NCBI RefSeq assembly: GCF_900046475.1
Contig: NZ_FCOU01000012.1
Coordinates: 336,090 to 400,089 of the forward strand
Length of the DNA stretch: 64,000 nucleotides
Direction: 5' to 3'
Source: Collinsella ihumii
GTDB lineage: Bacteria > Actinomycetota > Coriobacteriia > Coriobacteriales > Coriobacteriaceae
The position numbers and the translations under genes were made by a program. The notes under the pieces were generated by a model. That model was not told the DNA's origin. It did no database searches and worked only from the letters and a program-made list of their open reading frames with translations. Positions 42,889 to 51,577 of this stretch are shown one piece after another; position 1 is the stretch's first letter, and every line of letters begins with the position of its first letter.

Positions 42889-44067
42889 TTACTGCTCCGA
42901 GCTCACGTAGCTCTCGTCGATGGTGATCTTGGCGACGGTGCGCGGGTAGTGGTCGCTCACGATCTGCTTCACGCGGCGGCGCAGCTGCTCCTCGGAGAGC
43001 TCAAGGTCGGCGGGGCGCACGCAGTCGAAGATCACGTTGGTGTGCGTGGGCCCGGGGACCGTGCGCAGGTCGTGGATGGTGATGCGCGGGTCGATGATCT
43101 TGACGGCCTGGTCGATCCAGTTGCGCATGTCGGTGACGGCGGGGTCGTCGGTCACGATGGGGTCGTAGTGCAGCGTCACGATGAGGCCGTCGTCGTTCTT
43201 GAAGTCCTGCTCGATGTTGTCGATCAGATCGTGGCTCTCCATGGGGTCCGCCTCCACGGGCATCTCCACGTGCGCGCTCGCGAACTGGCGGCCGGGGCCG
43301 TAGTCGTGCACCATGAGGTCGTGGGTGCCGAGCACGCCGGGGTAGCTCATGATCTTGGCGCGGATGTGCTCCACGAGCTCAGGCGAGGGCGCTTCGCCCA
43401 GCAGCGGGTTCACCGTGTCGCGCACAAGGCCGATGCCGCTCCAGATGATGAAGACGCCCACCGCGGCGCCCACGATGCCGTCGAGCTGGATGTCCGCATA
43501 ATGCGCCACCACGGAGGAGAGCAGGACTGCCGCGGTCGAGATGACGTCGTTGCGCGAGTCCACGGCGGTCGCTTGCAGCGTCTCGGAGTCGATGCGGCGC
43601 CCGATGGAGCGGTTGAAAGCTGCCATCCACAGCTTGACGACGATGGAGAGCAGCAGGATGACCACGAGCACGCCGTTGAACTCGACCGGCGTGGGATGGA
43701 CGATCTTGTCGACGGAGGAGCCGACCAGGTTGATGCCGATGGCGAGCACGAGCGCGGCGACCACGAGCCCTGCCAGGTACTCGTAGCGGCCGTGGCCATA
43801 GGGGTGCTCGGGGTCGGCGGGCCGGCTTGCGAGCTTGAAGCCCAGCAGGCTCACGATGTTGCTCGCCGCGTCGGACAGGTTGTTCACGGCGTCGGCGACG
43901 ATGGAGACTGAGCCCGCGACAATGCCGATGGCGCCTTTCGCCACGCACAGGGCCACGTTGCACACGATGCCGACAATGCCCGCGAACTGGCCGTAGCTCG
44001 TGCGCACGGCGGCGTCGCCCGTGTTGTCGCAATCGCGCACAAAGCGGCGTACCAGCCAATCGATCAT
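42889..44067 (-). CDS. Cation diffusion facilitator (zinc/manganese/iron exporter)
   Basis: 392 residues. It has six membrane helices in the first ~220 residues. The transport-site carboxylates are in SVSIVADAVNNLSDAASNIV (helix II) and in VDSRNDVISTAAVLLS (helix V); the PEHPYGHGRYEYLA loop is typical. The long cytoplasmic tail (~220-392) includes the ferredoxin-like domain with metal-binding histidines (THDLMVHDYGPGRQFASAHV) plus an extra C-terminal stretch. The ATG at 44067 has GGAAGGGG upstream. Metal specificity cannot be called. Confidence 0.92.
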   Translation of the reverse strand: MIDWLVRRFVRDCDNTGDAAVRTSYGQFAGIVGIVCNVALCVAKGAIGIVAGSVSIVADAVNNLSDAASNIVSLLGFKLASRPADPEHPYGHGRYEYLAGLVVAALVLAIGINLVGSSVDKIVHPTPVEFNGVLVVILLLSIVVKLWMAAFNRSIGRRIDSETLQATAVDSRNDVISTAAVLLSSVVAHYADIQLDGIVGAAVGVFIIWSGIGLVRDTVNPLLGEAPSPELVEHIRAKIMSYPGVLGTHDLMVHDYGPGRQFASAHVEMPVEADPMESHDLIDNIEQDFKNDDGLIVTLHYDPIVTDDPAVTDMRNWIDQAVKIIDPRITIHDLRTVPGPTHTNVIFDCVRPADLELSEEQLRRRVKQIVSDHYPRTVAKITIDESYVSSEQ

Positions 44068-44097
44068 GATGCCGACCCCTTCCATCGTCCATATGAG

Positions 44098-44124
44098 ACG
44101 ACCCCGCCGGTCGGGCGGGGTCGT
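44098..44124 (-). promoter_or_regulatory. GC-rich hairpin in the leader of the CDF gene
   Basis: Perfect 11-bp stem ACGACCCCGCC/GGCGGGGTCGT, about 30 bases before the CDF start codon, with TTATAC just upstream on the minus strand. No T tract follows. It may shape the leader RNA; no known metal riboswitch was recognised. Confidence 0.4.
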
Positions 44125-44187
44125 ATAACAAATAGCAAATTGTAGAGCTTCGCGGGGCGAGATGCCAGCCGAACCCTTCCCGGGGGC

Positions 44188-44253
44188 GTGCAAATTCGGG
44201 GACGTACCTTCCGCGTGCATTTTTGCAAATCGGGGACACCCCTTCGGTATGCA
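44188..44253. repeat. Two direct GGGGAC units, left of the IS
   Basis: GTGCAAATTCGGGGACGTAC ... CGCGTGCA followed by GCAAATCGGGGACACCCC ... TATGCAC. Same unit pair as the end of 42781-42878. Together with 45846-45937 it is one repeat cluster that the IS has split. Confidence 0.85.
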
Positions 44254-44322
44254 CCGCATCCGGTACGGTTGCCGCGCAGGCCGTCCAGCGGGCGCGTTCT
44301 TCATGAAAAAGTGCGATGCTCT

Positions 44323-45774
44323 GGGGGTGCGGCAGGAATCCTGGAGCGCCGGGGCGGGAAGGAACTGCGATGTTCACACCCGAGGAGAGGGAGGCGGCGC
44401 TCGGGCTCTACGACAGGCTCGGGAGCGTCCCCGCCGTGGTCGCCGAGCTCGGCTACCCCAGCGAGCGCTGCCTCTACGGCTGGATCGCCCGCCGGGACGG
44501 CGCCTGCACCCGTCCGCGTGCGGTAAGATACCCCGCGCAGGAGAAGGCGGCGGCCGCCAGGCGCGTCCTGTCCGGGGAGAGCTGCGCCGCCGTCGCCGCC
44601 GACGTCGGGGCCTCCGCCTCGGCGGTCCTGCGCTGGCGGGACGCCTATGCAGAGGGAGGGATCGGGGCACTCATGGCCAAGGGGGACGTGGTCGCGCCGG
44701 GGCCGCGCGCGGACGCGGGCGCGCTGCCCGACGACGCGGGGGAGCTCAAGCGGATGGTCCTCGAGCTCCAGCTCGAGAACGACCTCATGCGGCAGGTGGT
44801 CGAGCTCGTAAAAAAAGACCCCTGCGTCGACCCGACGCGCCTCTCGAACAGGGAGAAGGCCCAGGTGATCGACGCGATGAGGGGGACGTATTCTCTGAGC
44901 TGTTTGGCCTCTAGGCTCGGCATCGCCGCGCCCAGCTACGGCGACGGGCCCCCGATCGCGGGCGGCGCGCCCGACAAGTGGGCCGAGGCGCGCGCGGCGG
45001 TCGTCGAGGAGTTCGAGGGCGCCGGGCGCTCGCGCGGCTACCGCTACGTCCACCGGCGCCTCGCGGAGCGCGGGATAGCCTGCGGGGAGCGCAAGGTGCG
45101 CGAGCTCATGGCCGAGGAGGGCTGCGTCGTCGTGTACCTGAGGCGGCCGAAGAGGTGGAGCTCCTACGCGGGGGAGGTCTCCGAGGCCCCGCCCAACCTC
45201 GTGGAGAGGTCGTTCCGCGCCGAGGCCCCCAACAGGCTCTGGCTGACCGACATCACCGAGTTCGCGCTGCCGGACGCGGGCGAGCCGAAGGTGTACCTCT
45301 CGCCCGTCGTCGACTGCTTCGACGGGATGCTGGCGTCCTGGTCCATCGGCACCTCCCCGAACGCCGAGCTGGCGAACTCCAGCCTGGAGCGCGCGTGCGA
45401 GGGGCTCGCCGACGGCGAGGCGCCCGTGGTCCACAGCGACCGGGGCGGGCACTACCGGTGGCCCGGCTGGATCTCGATCTGCGAGGAGCGCGGGCTGACC
45501 AGGTCGATGTCGAGGAAGGGCTGCAGCCCGGACAACGCGGCCTGCGAGGGCTTCTTCGGCAGGCTCAAGAACGAGTTCTTCCACGGCCGTGACTGGCGGG
45601 GCGTGGGCGCGGAGGAGTTCATGCGGAGGTTGGACGCGTGGCTGAGGTACTATAACGAGGTCCGCATCAAGGAGTCCCTGGGCTGGATGAGCCCGAAGCG
45701 GTACCGGGAGTCGCTGGGCCTCGCGGCCTAGCCCGATGTTTGCCCCGGCGCTCCAGGATTCCTGCCGCACCCCC
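44323..45774 (+). mobile_element. IS3-family insertion sequence, intact, 1452 bp
   Basis: Perfect 33-base terminal inverted repeats (44323-44355 and 45742-45774, starting GGGGGTGCGGCAGGAATCCT) flank one transposase gene. The bases next to both ends are TCT, a 3-bp target duplication. The ends begin with GGGGG rather than the usual IS3 5'-TG. It has landed inside a cluster of GGGGAC repeats. Intact ends, duplication and gene suggest recent, possibly active insertion. Confidence 0.93.
44370..45731 (+). CDS. IS3-family transposase, single continuous frame
   Basis: 453 residues. The N-terminal ~130 residues hold helix-turn-helix segments (REAALGLYDRLGSVPAVVAE; GESCAAVAADVGASASAVLR) and a coiled linker (ELKRMVLELQLENDLMRQVV). 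The rve catalytic core has the DDE residues in RLWLTDITEFALP, VVHSDRGGHY and PDNAACEGFFGRLKNEFFHG; HTH_21 (SRGYRYVHRRLAERGI) precedes it. OrfA and OrfB parts that are usually joined by a -1 frameshift are here one frame. The ATG at 44370 has GGGAAGGA upstream. Confidence 0.93.
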   Translation: MFTPEEREAALGLYDRLGSVPAVVAELGYPSERCLYGWIARRDGACTRPRAVRYPAQEKAAAARRVLSGESCAAVAADVGASASAVLRWRDAYAEGGIGALMAKGDVVAPGPRADAGALPDDAGELKRMVLELQLENDLMRQVVELVKKDPCVDPTRLSNREKAQVIDAMRGTYSLSCLASRLGIAAPSYGDGPPIAGGAPDKWAEARAAVVEEFEGAGRSRGYRYVHRRLAERGIACGERKVRELMAEEGCVVVYLRRPKRWSSYAGEVSEAPPNLVERSFRAEAPNRLWLTDITEFALPDAGEPKVYLSPVVDCFDGMLASWSIGTSPNAELANSSLERACEGLADGEAPVVHSDRGGHYRWPGWISICEERGLTRSMSRKGCSPDNAACEGFFGRLKNEFFHGRDWRGVGAEEFMRRLDAWLRYYNEVRIKESLGWMSPKRYRESLGLAA

Positions 45775-45845
45775 TCTTTTTCGCCTACCTGCGGAAACGT
45801 CGATTCGGGTCCCCTGCATTCATGAAAAAGCGCCCAGCGCGCATC

Positions 45846-45937
45846 GGGGACGCCCCTTCTGCACGCGCTTGTGCACGCGGAAGGTACGTCCCCAAATTTG
45901 CAAAAGTGCACGCGCAAGGTACGTCCCCCGATTTGCA
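45846..45937. repeat. GGGGAC units, right of the IS
   Basis: ATCGGGGACGCCCC, then GTGCACGCGGAAGGTACGTC and GTGCACGCGCAAGGTACGTC, each ending in CC(C)(A)ATTTGC. The last two are in the opposite orientation to those at 44188, so before the IS insertion this was an inverted array. Confidence 0.85.
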
Positions 45938-45940
45938 TTC

Positions 45941-47041
45941 TTAGCTGTCCAAGGAGTAGTAACGGCCGAAGGCGTCTGCTGCGAGGATCGCGTCGCACAC
46001 CATGTCCGGGGTGACGGCGACGGGAAGGTTCCCCATGGTCTCGGTCGGCGCGCACGCGCTCTCGGCGACCGCCATGATGCGATCGCGGGAGATGTCCTCG
46101 ACGCCCAGGTCCTCGAGCGTCACGGGCAGGCCGACCTCGAGGCAGAAGCCGAGCACGCGTTCGAGCAGCTCGGTCGGGGCGTTTTCCAGCACGAGCTGCA
46201 CGAGCGTGCCGAAGGCGACCTTCTCGCCGTGCATCGCGTGGCCGGTCTCCGGCAGCAGGCCCATGCTGTTGCTGACGGCGTGCGCCGCTGCCAGGCCGCA
46301 GCCCTCGAATCCGATGCCCGAAAGCAGGGTGTTCGCCTCGATGATGCGCTCGACAGCCGGCGTGCAGCAGCCCGCCTCGAGCGCGACCTTGGCCTTCACG
46401 CCGTCCTCCATCAGGGTGTCGAAGCACAGGCGGGCGCAGGCGAGCGCGGTGCCCGTCGCCTTGCCGCCCGCGCAGGTGTCGGCATCGGAGTCGACGCAGG
46501 CCTTCGCCTCGAAGTACGTGGCGAGCGCGTCCCCCATGCCCGCGACGATGAGGCGCACGGGCGCGCCGGCGATCACCGTCGTGTCCATGAGCACGACGTC
46601 GGGGTTCGCCGGCAGGTACAGGTAGCGGTCGAGCGCGACCGTATCGGAGTAGATGACCGACAGCGCGCTGCACGGTGCATCGGAGGACGCGGCGGTCGGG
46701 CAGACGACGACCGGCGCGCCGAGATAGTAGGCGACCGCCTTGGCGGTATCGAGCACCTTGCCGCCGCCGATGCCCGCCACGACGTCGCAGCCTGCCTCGC
46801 GCGCGACCGCGCAGAGCCGCTCGATCTCGCGCCCGGTGCATTCGCCTTCGAACCGCTCGAAGACGATCTCGGCGTCGACGTCGGCAAAGCCGCACTCGAT
46901 CTTGGCGCCCAGGCGCTCGATGCCGGTCGCCGTGGCGATGGCGAGCAGCTTGGATCCGAGCGGGGCCGCATGCGCGCCGAGTTCGCACAGGGCGTCGGGT
47001 CCTTGGATGTACTTGCCGGGGCTGGTATAGATGCGAGTCAT
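45941..47041 (-). CDS. gldA: Glycerol dehydrogenase
   Basis: 366 residues, standard length. NAD-binding GIGGGKVLDTAKAVAYYLG (~residue 92), TAASSDAPCSALSVIY, and zinc ligands in VAGMGDALATYFEA, AAAHAVSNSMG and the GHAMHGEKVAFGTL histidine mark the GldA branch of group III dehydrogenases. It oxidises glycerol to dihydroxyacetone (or works in reverse in fermenting cells). SD AAGGGGAG. It stands alone; no dihydroxyacetone kinase is linked. Confidence 0.92.
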   Translation of the reverse strand: MTRIYTSPGKYIQGPDALCELGAHAAPLGSKLLAIATATGIERLGAKIECGFADVDAEIVFERFEGECTGREIERLCAVAREAGCDVVAGIGGGKVLDTAKAVAYYLGAPVVVCPTAASSDAPCSALSVIYSDTVALDRYLYLPANPDVVLMDTTVIAGAPVRLIVAGMGDALATYFEAKACVDSDADTCAGGKATGTALACARLCFDTLMEDGVKAKVALEAGCCTPAVERIIEANTLLSGIGFEGCGLAAAHAVSNSMGLLPETGHAMHGEKVAFGTLVQLVLENAPTELLERVLGFCLEVGLPVTLEDLGVEDISRDRIMAVAESACAPTETMGNLPVAVTPDMVCDAILAADAFGRYYSLDS

Positions 47042-47045
47042 GGAT

Positions 47046-47208
47046 GCTCCCCTTATCCTTGAGAGGTTGATGCCACCTATTGTAGGGAAACACCGATCAA
47101 GGCGTTCGCTTGGCGAGCCTGAGACGCCCGTGGAGGCGGGATTGTATATTCCTGCCCCCATACTGCATAAAAATCTGCTCAAAATAAAACCCATAAGGGT
47201 CATAGGTT
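47046..47208. other. Left flank of a diverged 279-bp-type repeat
   Basis: The stretch GCATAAAAATCTGCTC, AAATAAAACCCATAAGG and CATAGGTTGAG at ~47165-47211 matches the pre-hairpin part of the repeats at 31461 and 33792. The first ~70 bases show no clear match. No gene. Confidence 0.6.
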
Positions 47209-47343
47209 GAGTTTGTCATTGTTTTTAAGCGCCCTTTCTGCACACGCGCTGCACCCTCCGGCATTTCCCCAGTTGAATCCTGCGGAAATGCAAACGGGTG
47301 CGGCTCGTGTGGCGAGATGGCACCGAAAAACAATGACAAACTC
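47209..47343. repeat. 135-bp inverted repeat, diverged relative of the 31588/33919 core
   Basis: Same length and same outer motif (GGTTGAGTTT ... AAACTCGTAT) as the cores at 31588 and 33919. The inner arm sequence is different (GTCATTGTTTTTAAGCGCCC; GCATTTCCCC/GCGGAAATGC). Structure is conserved while sequence has changed, which argues for selection on the hairpin or for a shared mobilising enzyme. Confidence 0.8.
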
Positions 47344-47636
47344 GTATTCACTCCTCCGAGAGGGTCCGGTCGGGCACGCGACCCGCCCCGCGCCACGCGC
47401 CCAGCGCCCCGCGCCGCCCCCCGCGCGGGGCTCCCGCCCAACATCTAGGTCAAGACCCCAACTTGCGCCATTCTCGTGTTCGACATCGAACGCGTTGTGG
47501 ATTCTTCGTTGGGCCGGCGCCCCACGCCAAAAAGGACAACCGCAGCTCACGCGCTCAGGCGCATTTTCGGACCCTCCCGTCCCTTCAGCAATAGTTAAAT
47601 GACTCGAAAAAAGCACATTGCGGCTGACCTGCCAAA
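47344..47636. other. Intergenic, no supported gene
   Basis: A GC-rich part (47360-47440, CCCGCGCGGGG runs) followed by ordinary sequence. No open frame has both an SD and recognisable product. Confidence 0.5.
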
Positions 47637-47684
47637 ACACAATATATAGTAGGGGGTGCCCAGAAGTTCCCCCGTATGTTGTAA
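47637..47684 (+). promoter_or_regulatory. NrdR box pair upstream of nrdD
   Basis: ACACAATATATAGTAG at 47637-47652 matches the 16-base NrdR box (acaCwAtATaTwgtgt) at 14 positions. A weaker half-matching box (ending GTATGTTGTAA) lies ~32 bases downstream at 47669-47684, the usual three-turn spacing. NrdR would repress nrdD here when ATP/dATP signals suffice. The nrdR gene is not in the window. Confidence 0.72.
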
Positions 47685-47883
47685 GGATGGATGACGTATA
47701 GTTGGTATCCGGCACTGCTTGCCTCCCGCCTCGCCGGGGTGTCCCAGACTCGGCGGCACCGTTTTGCGAGGCGGATGGCGGGCGGTGCTGGAGAAGAGCC
47801 GGGCAATCGGATTCGCGCCGTCGGGTGCGAAAGGGCCGGTCGGCGCTCTCCGGGCACGAACATGACTATCGAAGGGCATCGAT

Positions 47884-50106
47884 ATGAAAATCATCAAGCG
47901 CAACGGTACCGAGGTCGCATTCGACATCGAGAAGATCTCGAACGCGATCCGCGGCGCCAACCGCGAGGTGAAAGAGCGCGAGCGCATGACGGAGCGCGAG
48001 ATCGTCTTCGCGTCCCAGAACGTGGCGGAGGCATGCGAGAACGCTGGCCATACCGTGTCGGTCGAGGAGATCCAGGATCTCGTCGAGGACGAGATCATGG
48101 CGCTCGACCACTACGAGGTCGCCCGCCACTACATCATCTACCGCTACGTGCAGAGCCTGAAGCGCCAGAAGAACACCACCGACGACAAGATCTTGTCGCT
48201 CATCGAGTGCAACAACGAAGAGGTCAAGCAGGAGAACTCCAACAAGAACCCGACCGTGAACTCCGTGCAGCGCGACTACATGGCCGGCGAAGTCTCCAAG
48301 GACCTGACCCAGCGCGTGCTGCTGCCCTCCGACGTGGTCGACGCCCACAACGAGGGCCTCATCCACTTCCACGATTCCGACTACTTCGCGCAGCACATGC
48401 ACAACTGCGACCTGGTGAATCTCGACGACATGCTGCAGAACGGCACGGTCATCTCCGGCACGCTCATCGAGCGCCCGCACAGCTTCTCGACCGCTTGCAA
48501 CATCGCCACGCAGATCATCGCCCAGGTGGCCTCGTGCCAGTACGGCGGCCAGTCCATCTCGCTGACGCACCTGGCGCCGTTCGTGGACGTGAGCCGCCAG
48601 AAGATCCGCGGCCAGGTGCTGCGCGAGCTCGAGGAGCTCGGCGTGGACGCCTCCGAGGACAAGATCGCCTCCGTGGTCGAAGACCGCCTGCGCGACGAGA
48701 TCCGCCGCGGCGTGCAGACCATCCAGTACCAGGTCGTGACCCTTATGACCACCAACGGCCAGGCGCCGTTCGTCACGGTGTTCATGTACCTCAACGAGGC
48801 GCGCACGCCCGCCGAGAAGCACGATCTGGCCATGATCATCGAGGAGACCCTACGCCAGCGCTACGAGGGCGTGAAGAACGAGGCCGGCGTGTGGATCACG
48901 CCCGCGTTCCCCAAGCTCATCTACGTGCTTGAGGAGGACAACATCCACGAGGACTCCCCGTACTTCTACCTGACGCAGCTCGCCGCCAAGTGCACCGCCA
49001 AGCGCATGGTGCCCGACTACATCTCCGAGAAGATGATGCGCAAGTACAAGTTGTCGAAGGGGGAGACCGAGGGCAACGGCGACTGCTACACCTGCATGGG
49101 CTGCCGCAGCTTCCTGACGCCCGACCGCTCCGGCAACGGGTTTGACAACGTGGCGCGCGCCAAGAACTACGAGCCGGGCAAGCCCAAGTACTACGGCCGC
49201 TTCAACCAGGGCGTCGTGACCATCAACCTGCCCGACGTCGCGCTGTCGTCCCACGGCGACGCGGACAAGTTCTGGGAGATCTTCGACGAGCGCCTGGAGC
49301 TTTGCCACAAGGCCCTCATGTGCCGTCATGAGCGTCTGAAGGGCACGCTGTCCGACGCGGCGCCGATCCTGTGGCAGTATGGCGCGCTCGCGCGCCTGGA
49401 CAAGGGCGAGACCATCGACAAGCTGCTCTACGGCGGCTACTCCACGATCAGCCTGGGCTATGCGGGCCTGTACGAGTGCGTGAGGTTCATGACCGGTGCC
49501 TCCCACACCGACGAGCGCGGCAAGGACTTCGCCCTCAAGGTCATGCAGCACATGAACGACAAGTGCGCCGAATGGAAGGCGGCGTCCGACATCGACTTCT
49601 CGCTGTACGGCACCCCGCTCGAGTCGACGACCTACAAGTTCGCCAAGTGCCTGCAGCGCCGCTTCGGCATCATCCCGGGCGTGACGGACAAGGGCTACAT
49701 CACGAACTCCTACCACGTGCACGTTTCCGAGGAGATCGACGCGTTCGACAAGCTGAAGTTCGAAAGCGAGTTCCAGCAGCTGTCGCCCGGCGGCGCCATC
49801 TCCTATGTCGAGGTGCCCAACATGCAGGACAACCTCAAGGCCGTCATCCGCGTGATGCAGTACATCTACGACAACATCATGTACGCGGAGCTCAACACCA
49901 AGAGCGACTACTGCCAGGTGTGCGGCTACGACGGCGAGATCAAGATCGTGGAGGACGACGGCAAGCTGGTGTGGGAGTGCCCCAACTGCGGCAACCGCGA
50001 CCAGGAGAAGCTCAACGTGGCGCGCCGCACCTGCGGCTACATCGGCACGCAGTTCTGGAACCAGGGCCGCACCGAGGAGATCCGCGACCGCGTGCTGCAC
50101 CTGTAG
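47884..50106 (+). CDS. nrdD: Anaerobic ribonucleoside-triphosphate reductase
   Basis: 740 residues. An ATP-cone is at ~1-95 (IIKRNGTEVAFDIEKISNAI). The barrel contains NSVQRDYMAGEV, HFHDSDYFAQHMHNCDLVNL, the active-site Cys region GDCYTCMGCRSFLTP and NLPDVALSSHGD. The C terminus has a zinc site (CQVCGYDGE ... CPNCGNRD) and the glycyl-radical loop RRTCGYIGTQFWNQGR. It makes dNTPs without oxygen and needs NrdG for activation. It lies 231 bases before nrdG with structured DNA between, and has NrdR boxes upstream, although the leader is long (~200 bases). Confidence 0.97.
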   Translation: MKIIKRNGTEVAFDIEKISNAIRGANREVKERERMTEREIVFASQNVAEACENAGHTVSVEEIQDLVEDEIMALDHYEVARHYIIYRYVQSLKRQKNTTDDKILSLIECNNEEVKQENSNKNPTVNSVQRDYMAGEVSKDLTQRVLLPSDVVDAHNEGLIHFHDSDYFAQHMHNCDLVNLDDMLQNGTVISGTLIERPHSFSTACNIATQIIAQVASCQYGGQSISLTHLAPFVDVSRQKIRGQVLRELEELGVDASEDKIASVVEDRLRDEIRRGVQTIQYQVVTLMTTNGQAPFVTVFMYLNEARTPAEKHDLAMIIEETLRQRYEGVKNEAGVWITPAFPKLIYVLEEDNIHEDSPYFYLTQLAAKCTAKRMVPDYISEKMMRKYKLSKGETEGNGDCYTCMGCRSFLTPDRSGNGFDNVARAKNYEPGKPKYYGRFNQGVVTINLPDVALSSHGDADKFWEIFDERLELCHKALMCRHERLKGTLSDAAPILWQYGALARLDKGETIDKLLYGGYSTISLGYAGLYECVRFMTGASHTDERGKDFALKVMQHMNDKCAEWKAASDIDFSLYGTPLESTTYKFAKCLQRRFGIIPGVTDKGYITNSYHVHVSEEIDAFDKLKFESEFQQLSPGGAISYVEVPNMQDNLKAVIRVMQYIYDNIMYAELNTKSDYCQVCGYDGEIKIVEDDGKLVWECPNCGNRDQEKLNVARRTCGYIGTQFWNQGRTEEIRDRVLHL

Positions 50107-50133
50107 TTCCGCGGTTCTACCGAACCGCGGAAC
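50104..50133 (+). terminator. Perfect 13-bp hairpin at the end of nrdD
   Basis: AGTTCCGCGGTTC/GAACCGCGGAACT around a four-base loop, overlapping the stop codon region of nrdD. No T tract follows, so it may be an RNA-stabilising or attenuating structure rather than a full terminator. Confidence 0.5.
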
Positions 50134-50146
50134 TGCTCGACGCTGC

Positions 50147-50244
50147 GCGGGCATCTGACGGGCGACCTGTCCCTCACTTGTCGGGCATGGCCTTAAGGCC
50201 TATGCCCTCCTCGTTCGGGTCACCTCGCCTCGTCAGATGCCCGC
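50147..50244. repeat. Nested hairpin between nrdD and nrdG
   Basis: Outer perfect 14-bp stem GCGGGCATCTGACG (50147-50160) / CGTCAGATGCCCGC (50231-50244). Inner hairpin GGGCATGGCCTTAAGGCC-TATGCCC (50183-50207). Short GACC/GGTC pairing can join them. It is either a larger REP-type element or a structured RNA in the nrdDG transcript. Confidence 0.6.
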
Positions 50245-50337
50245 TCGCTGACTGAGTACTCTACCTAGAGGGCCTAGAGGGCTGCTGTCGACATTGCATG
50301 ATGGATCGTTGCTGGCACGGTGAGAAGTGGAGCACGC

Positions 50338-50919
50338 GTGAACTACGCCGAGATCAAGAACTTCGATATCGCCAACGGGGAGGGCGTGCGCACGACGCTG
50401 TTCGTCTCCGGATGCAGGCGCGGCTGCCCGGGGTGCTTCAACTCCGGCGCATGGAGCTTCGAGGCGGGCGAGCCGTTCACGCGCGCGGTGGAGGATGAGA
50501 TCATCGAGAGCCTGGCGCCCAGCTACGTCGACGGGCTCACGATCCTGGGCGGCGAGCCCATGGAGCCCGAGAACCAGGCGGGGCTCGTCGAGTTCGTCGA
50601 GCGCGTCCGCGCGACGTATCCGCGCGGCTGCGGCAAGACCATCTGGTGCTTCACGGGCGACACGCTCGACGAACTCATGGAGGGCGGCCGCCATCGCACC
50701 GAGGTGACCGAGCGGCTGCTCGCCTGCATCGACATCCTGGTCGACGGGCCGTGGGTGCAGGAGCTCTACGACATCACGCTGCGGTTCCACGGGTCGTCCA
50801 ACCAGCGGGTGATCGACCTCAACGCCACGCGCGAGGCCGCATCCGAGCAGGGCGTGCCGCTGTCCGAGGCCGTGCGCCTCTGGCAGGACGAAGAGGTCTA
50901 CAGCACGCACACGATGTAG
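50338..50919 (+). CDS. nrdG: Anaerobic ribonucleotide reductase activating protein
   Basis: 193 residues, radical SAM. The cluster motif is SGCRRGCPGCFN (C-x3-C-x2-C, ~residue 26), with NGEGVRTTLFVSG before it and the SAM glycine motif LTILGGEPM after it. It uses S-adenosylmethionine to make the glycyl radical on NrdD. The start is a GTG at 50338 with GGAG upstream; an in-frame GTG at 50320 is possible. Downstream of nrdD, as usual. Confidence 0.95.
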   Translation: MNYAEIKNFDIANGEGVRTTLFVSGCRRGCPGCFNSGAWSFEAGEPFTRAVEDEIIESLAPSYVDGLTILGGEPMEPENQAGLVEFVERVRATYPRGCGKTIWCFTGDTLDELMEGGRHRTEVTERLLACIDILVDGPWVQELYDITLRFHGSSNQRVIDLNATREAASEQGVPLSEAVRLWQDEEVYSTHTM

Positions 50920-51019
50920 GCGCGACCCGCCGTCGGGCCCGTCCACAATGGCGGGTCCGGCGGCGGGCGTTGTGGTGGTACGATAACGCAGTCAGCGGCA
51001 TGCGTTCGAAGGGATGTTC

Positions 51020-51577
51020 ATGGTCGATCAGGAAAAGGTGCGCCAGGCGATCAGCCTGCTGCTCGAGGGTATCGGCGAGGACCCGACGCGCGAGGGGCTC
51101 ATCGAGACGCCCGACCGCGTGGCGCGCATGTACTCCGAGCTCGCGGGCGGCATGGACCAGGATCCTGCGACGCATCTGGCCAAAACGTTCGCGGTCGAGG
51201 CGGACGACATGGTGATCGAGCGCGACATCACGTTCTACTCCCTGTGCGAGCACCATCTGCTGCCGTTTTACGGGAAGGTCGCCATCGGCTACATTCCCGA
51301 CGGGCGGGTGGCGGGCCTCTCCAAGCTCGCGCGCACCGTCGAGGTCTTCGCGCGCCGCCTGCAGCTGCAGGAGCGCCTGTGCGCCCAGATCGCCGACGCC
51401 CTCATGGAGGACCTCGGATGCCGCGGCGCCATCGTGCTCATCGAGGCGGAGCACATGTGCATGACCATGCGCGGCGTTAAGAAGCCGGGCACCAGTACGG
51501 TCACCTGCGCCCGCCGCGGCGCGTTCGCGGAGGACCCGTCGCTCGAGGAGCAGTTCTTCCGCATGCTGGGGCGCTAG
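51020..51577 (+). CDS. folE: GTP cyclohydrolase I
   Basis: 185 residues. Zinc and active-site motifs: [15 protein letters not shown] (~residue 75), [20 protein letters not shown] and [16 protein letters not shown]. It converts GTP to dihydroneopterin triphosphate, the first step of folate synthesis. The ATG at 51020 has AAGGGAT upstream; ATG 51014 is inside that SD. The HD gene begins on its stop codon (TAGTG), and folB follows, so this is a folate operon. Confidence 0.96.
   Translation: MVDQEKVRQAISLLLEGIGEDPTREGLIETPDRVARMYSELAGGMDQDPATHLAKTFAVEADDMVIERDITFYSLCEHHLLPFYGKVAIGYIPDGRVAGLSKLARTVEVFARRLQLQERLCAQIADALMEDLGCRGAIVLIEAEHMCMTMRGVKKPGTSTVTCARRGAFAEDPSLEEQFFRMLGR

Noticed and set aside
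44316..44369. Upstream extension of the transposase frame through the left inverted repeat
   Set aside because: It would start outside the element; the ATG at 44370 has an SD and lies within the ends.
47360..47440. GC-only stretch resembling a coding region or structured RNA
   Set aside because: No SD, no conserved motif, and simple-sequence character.
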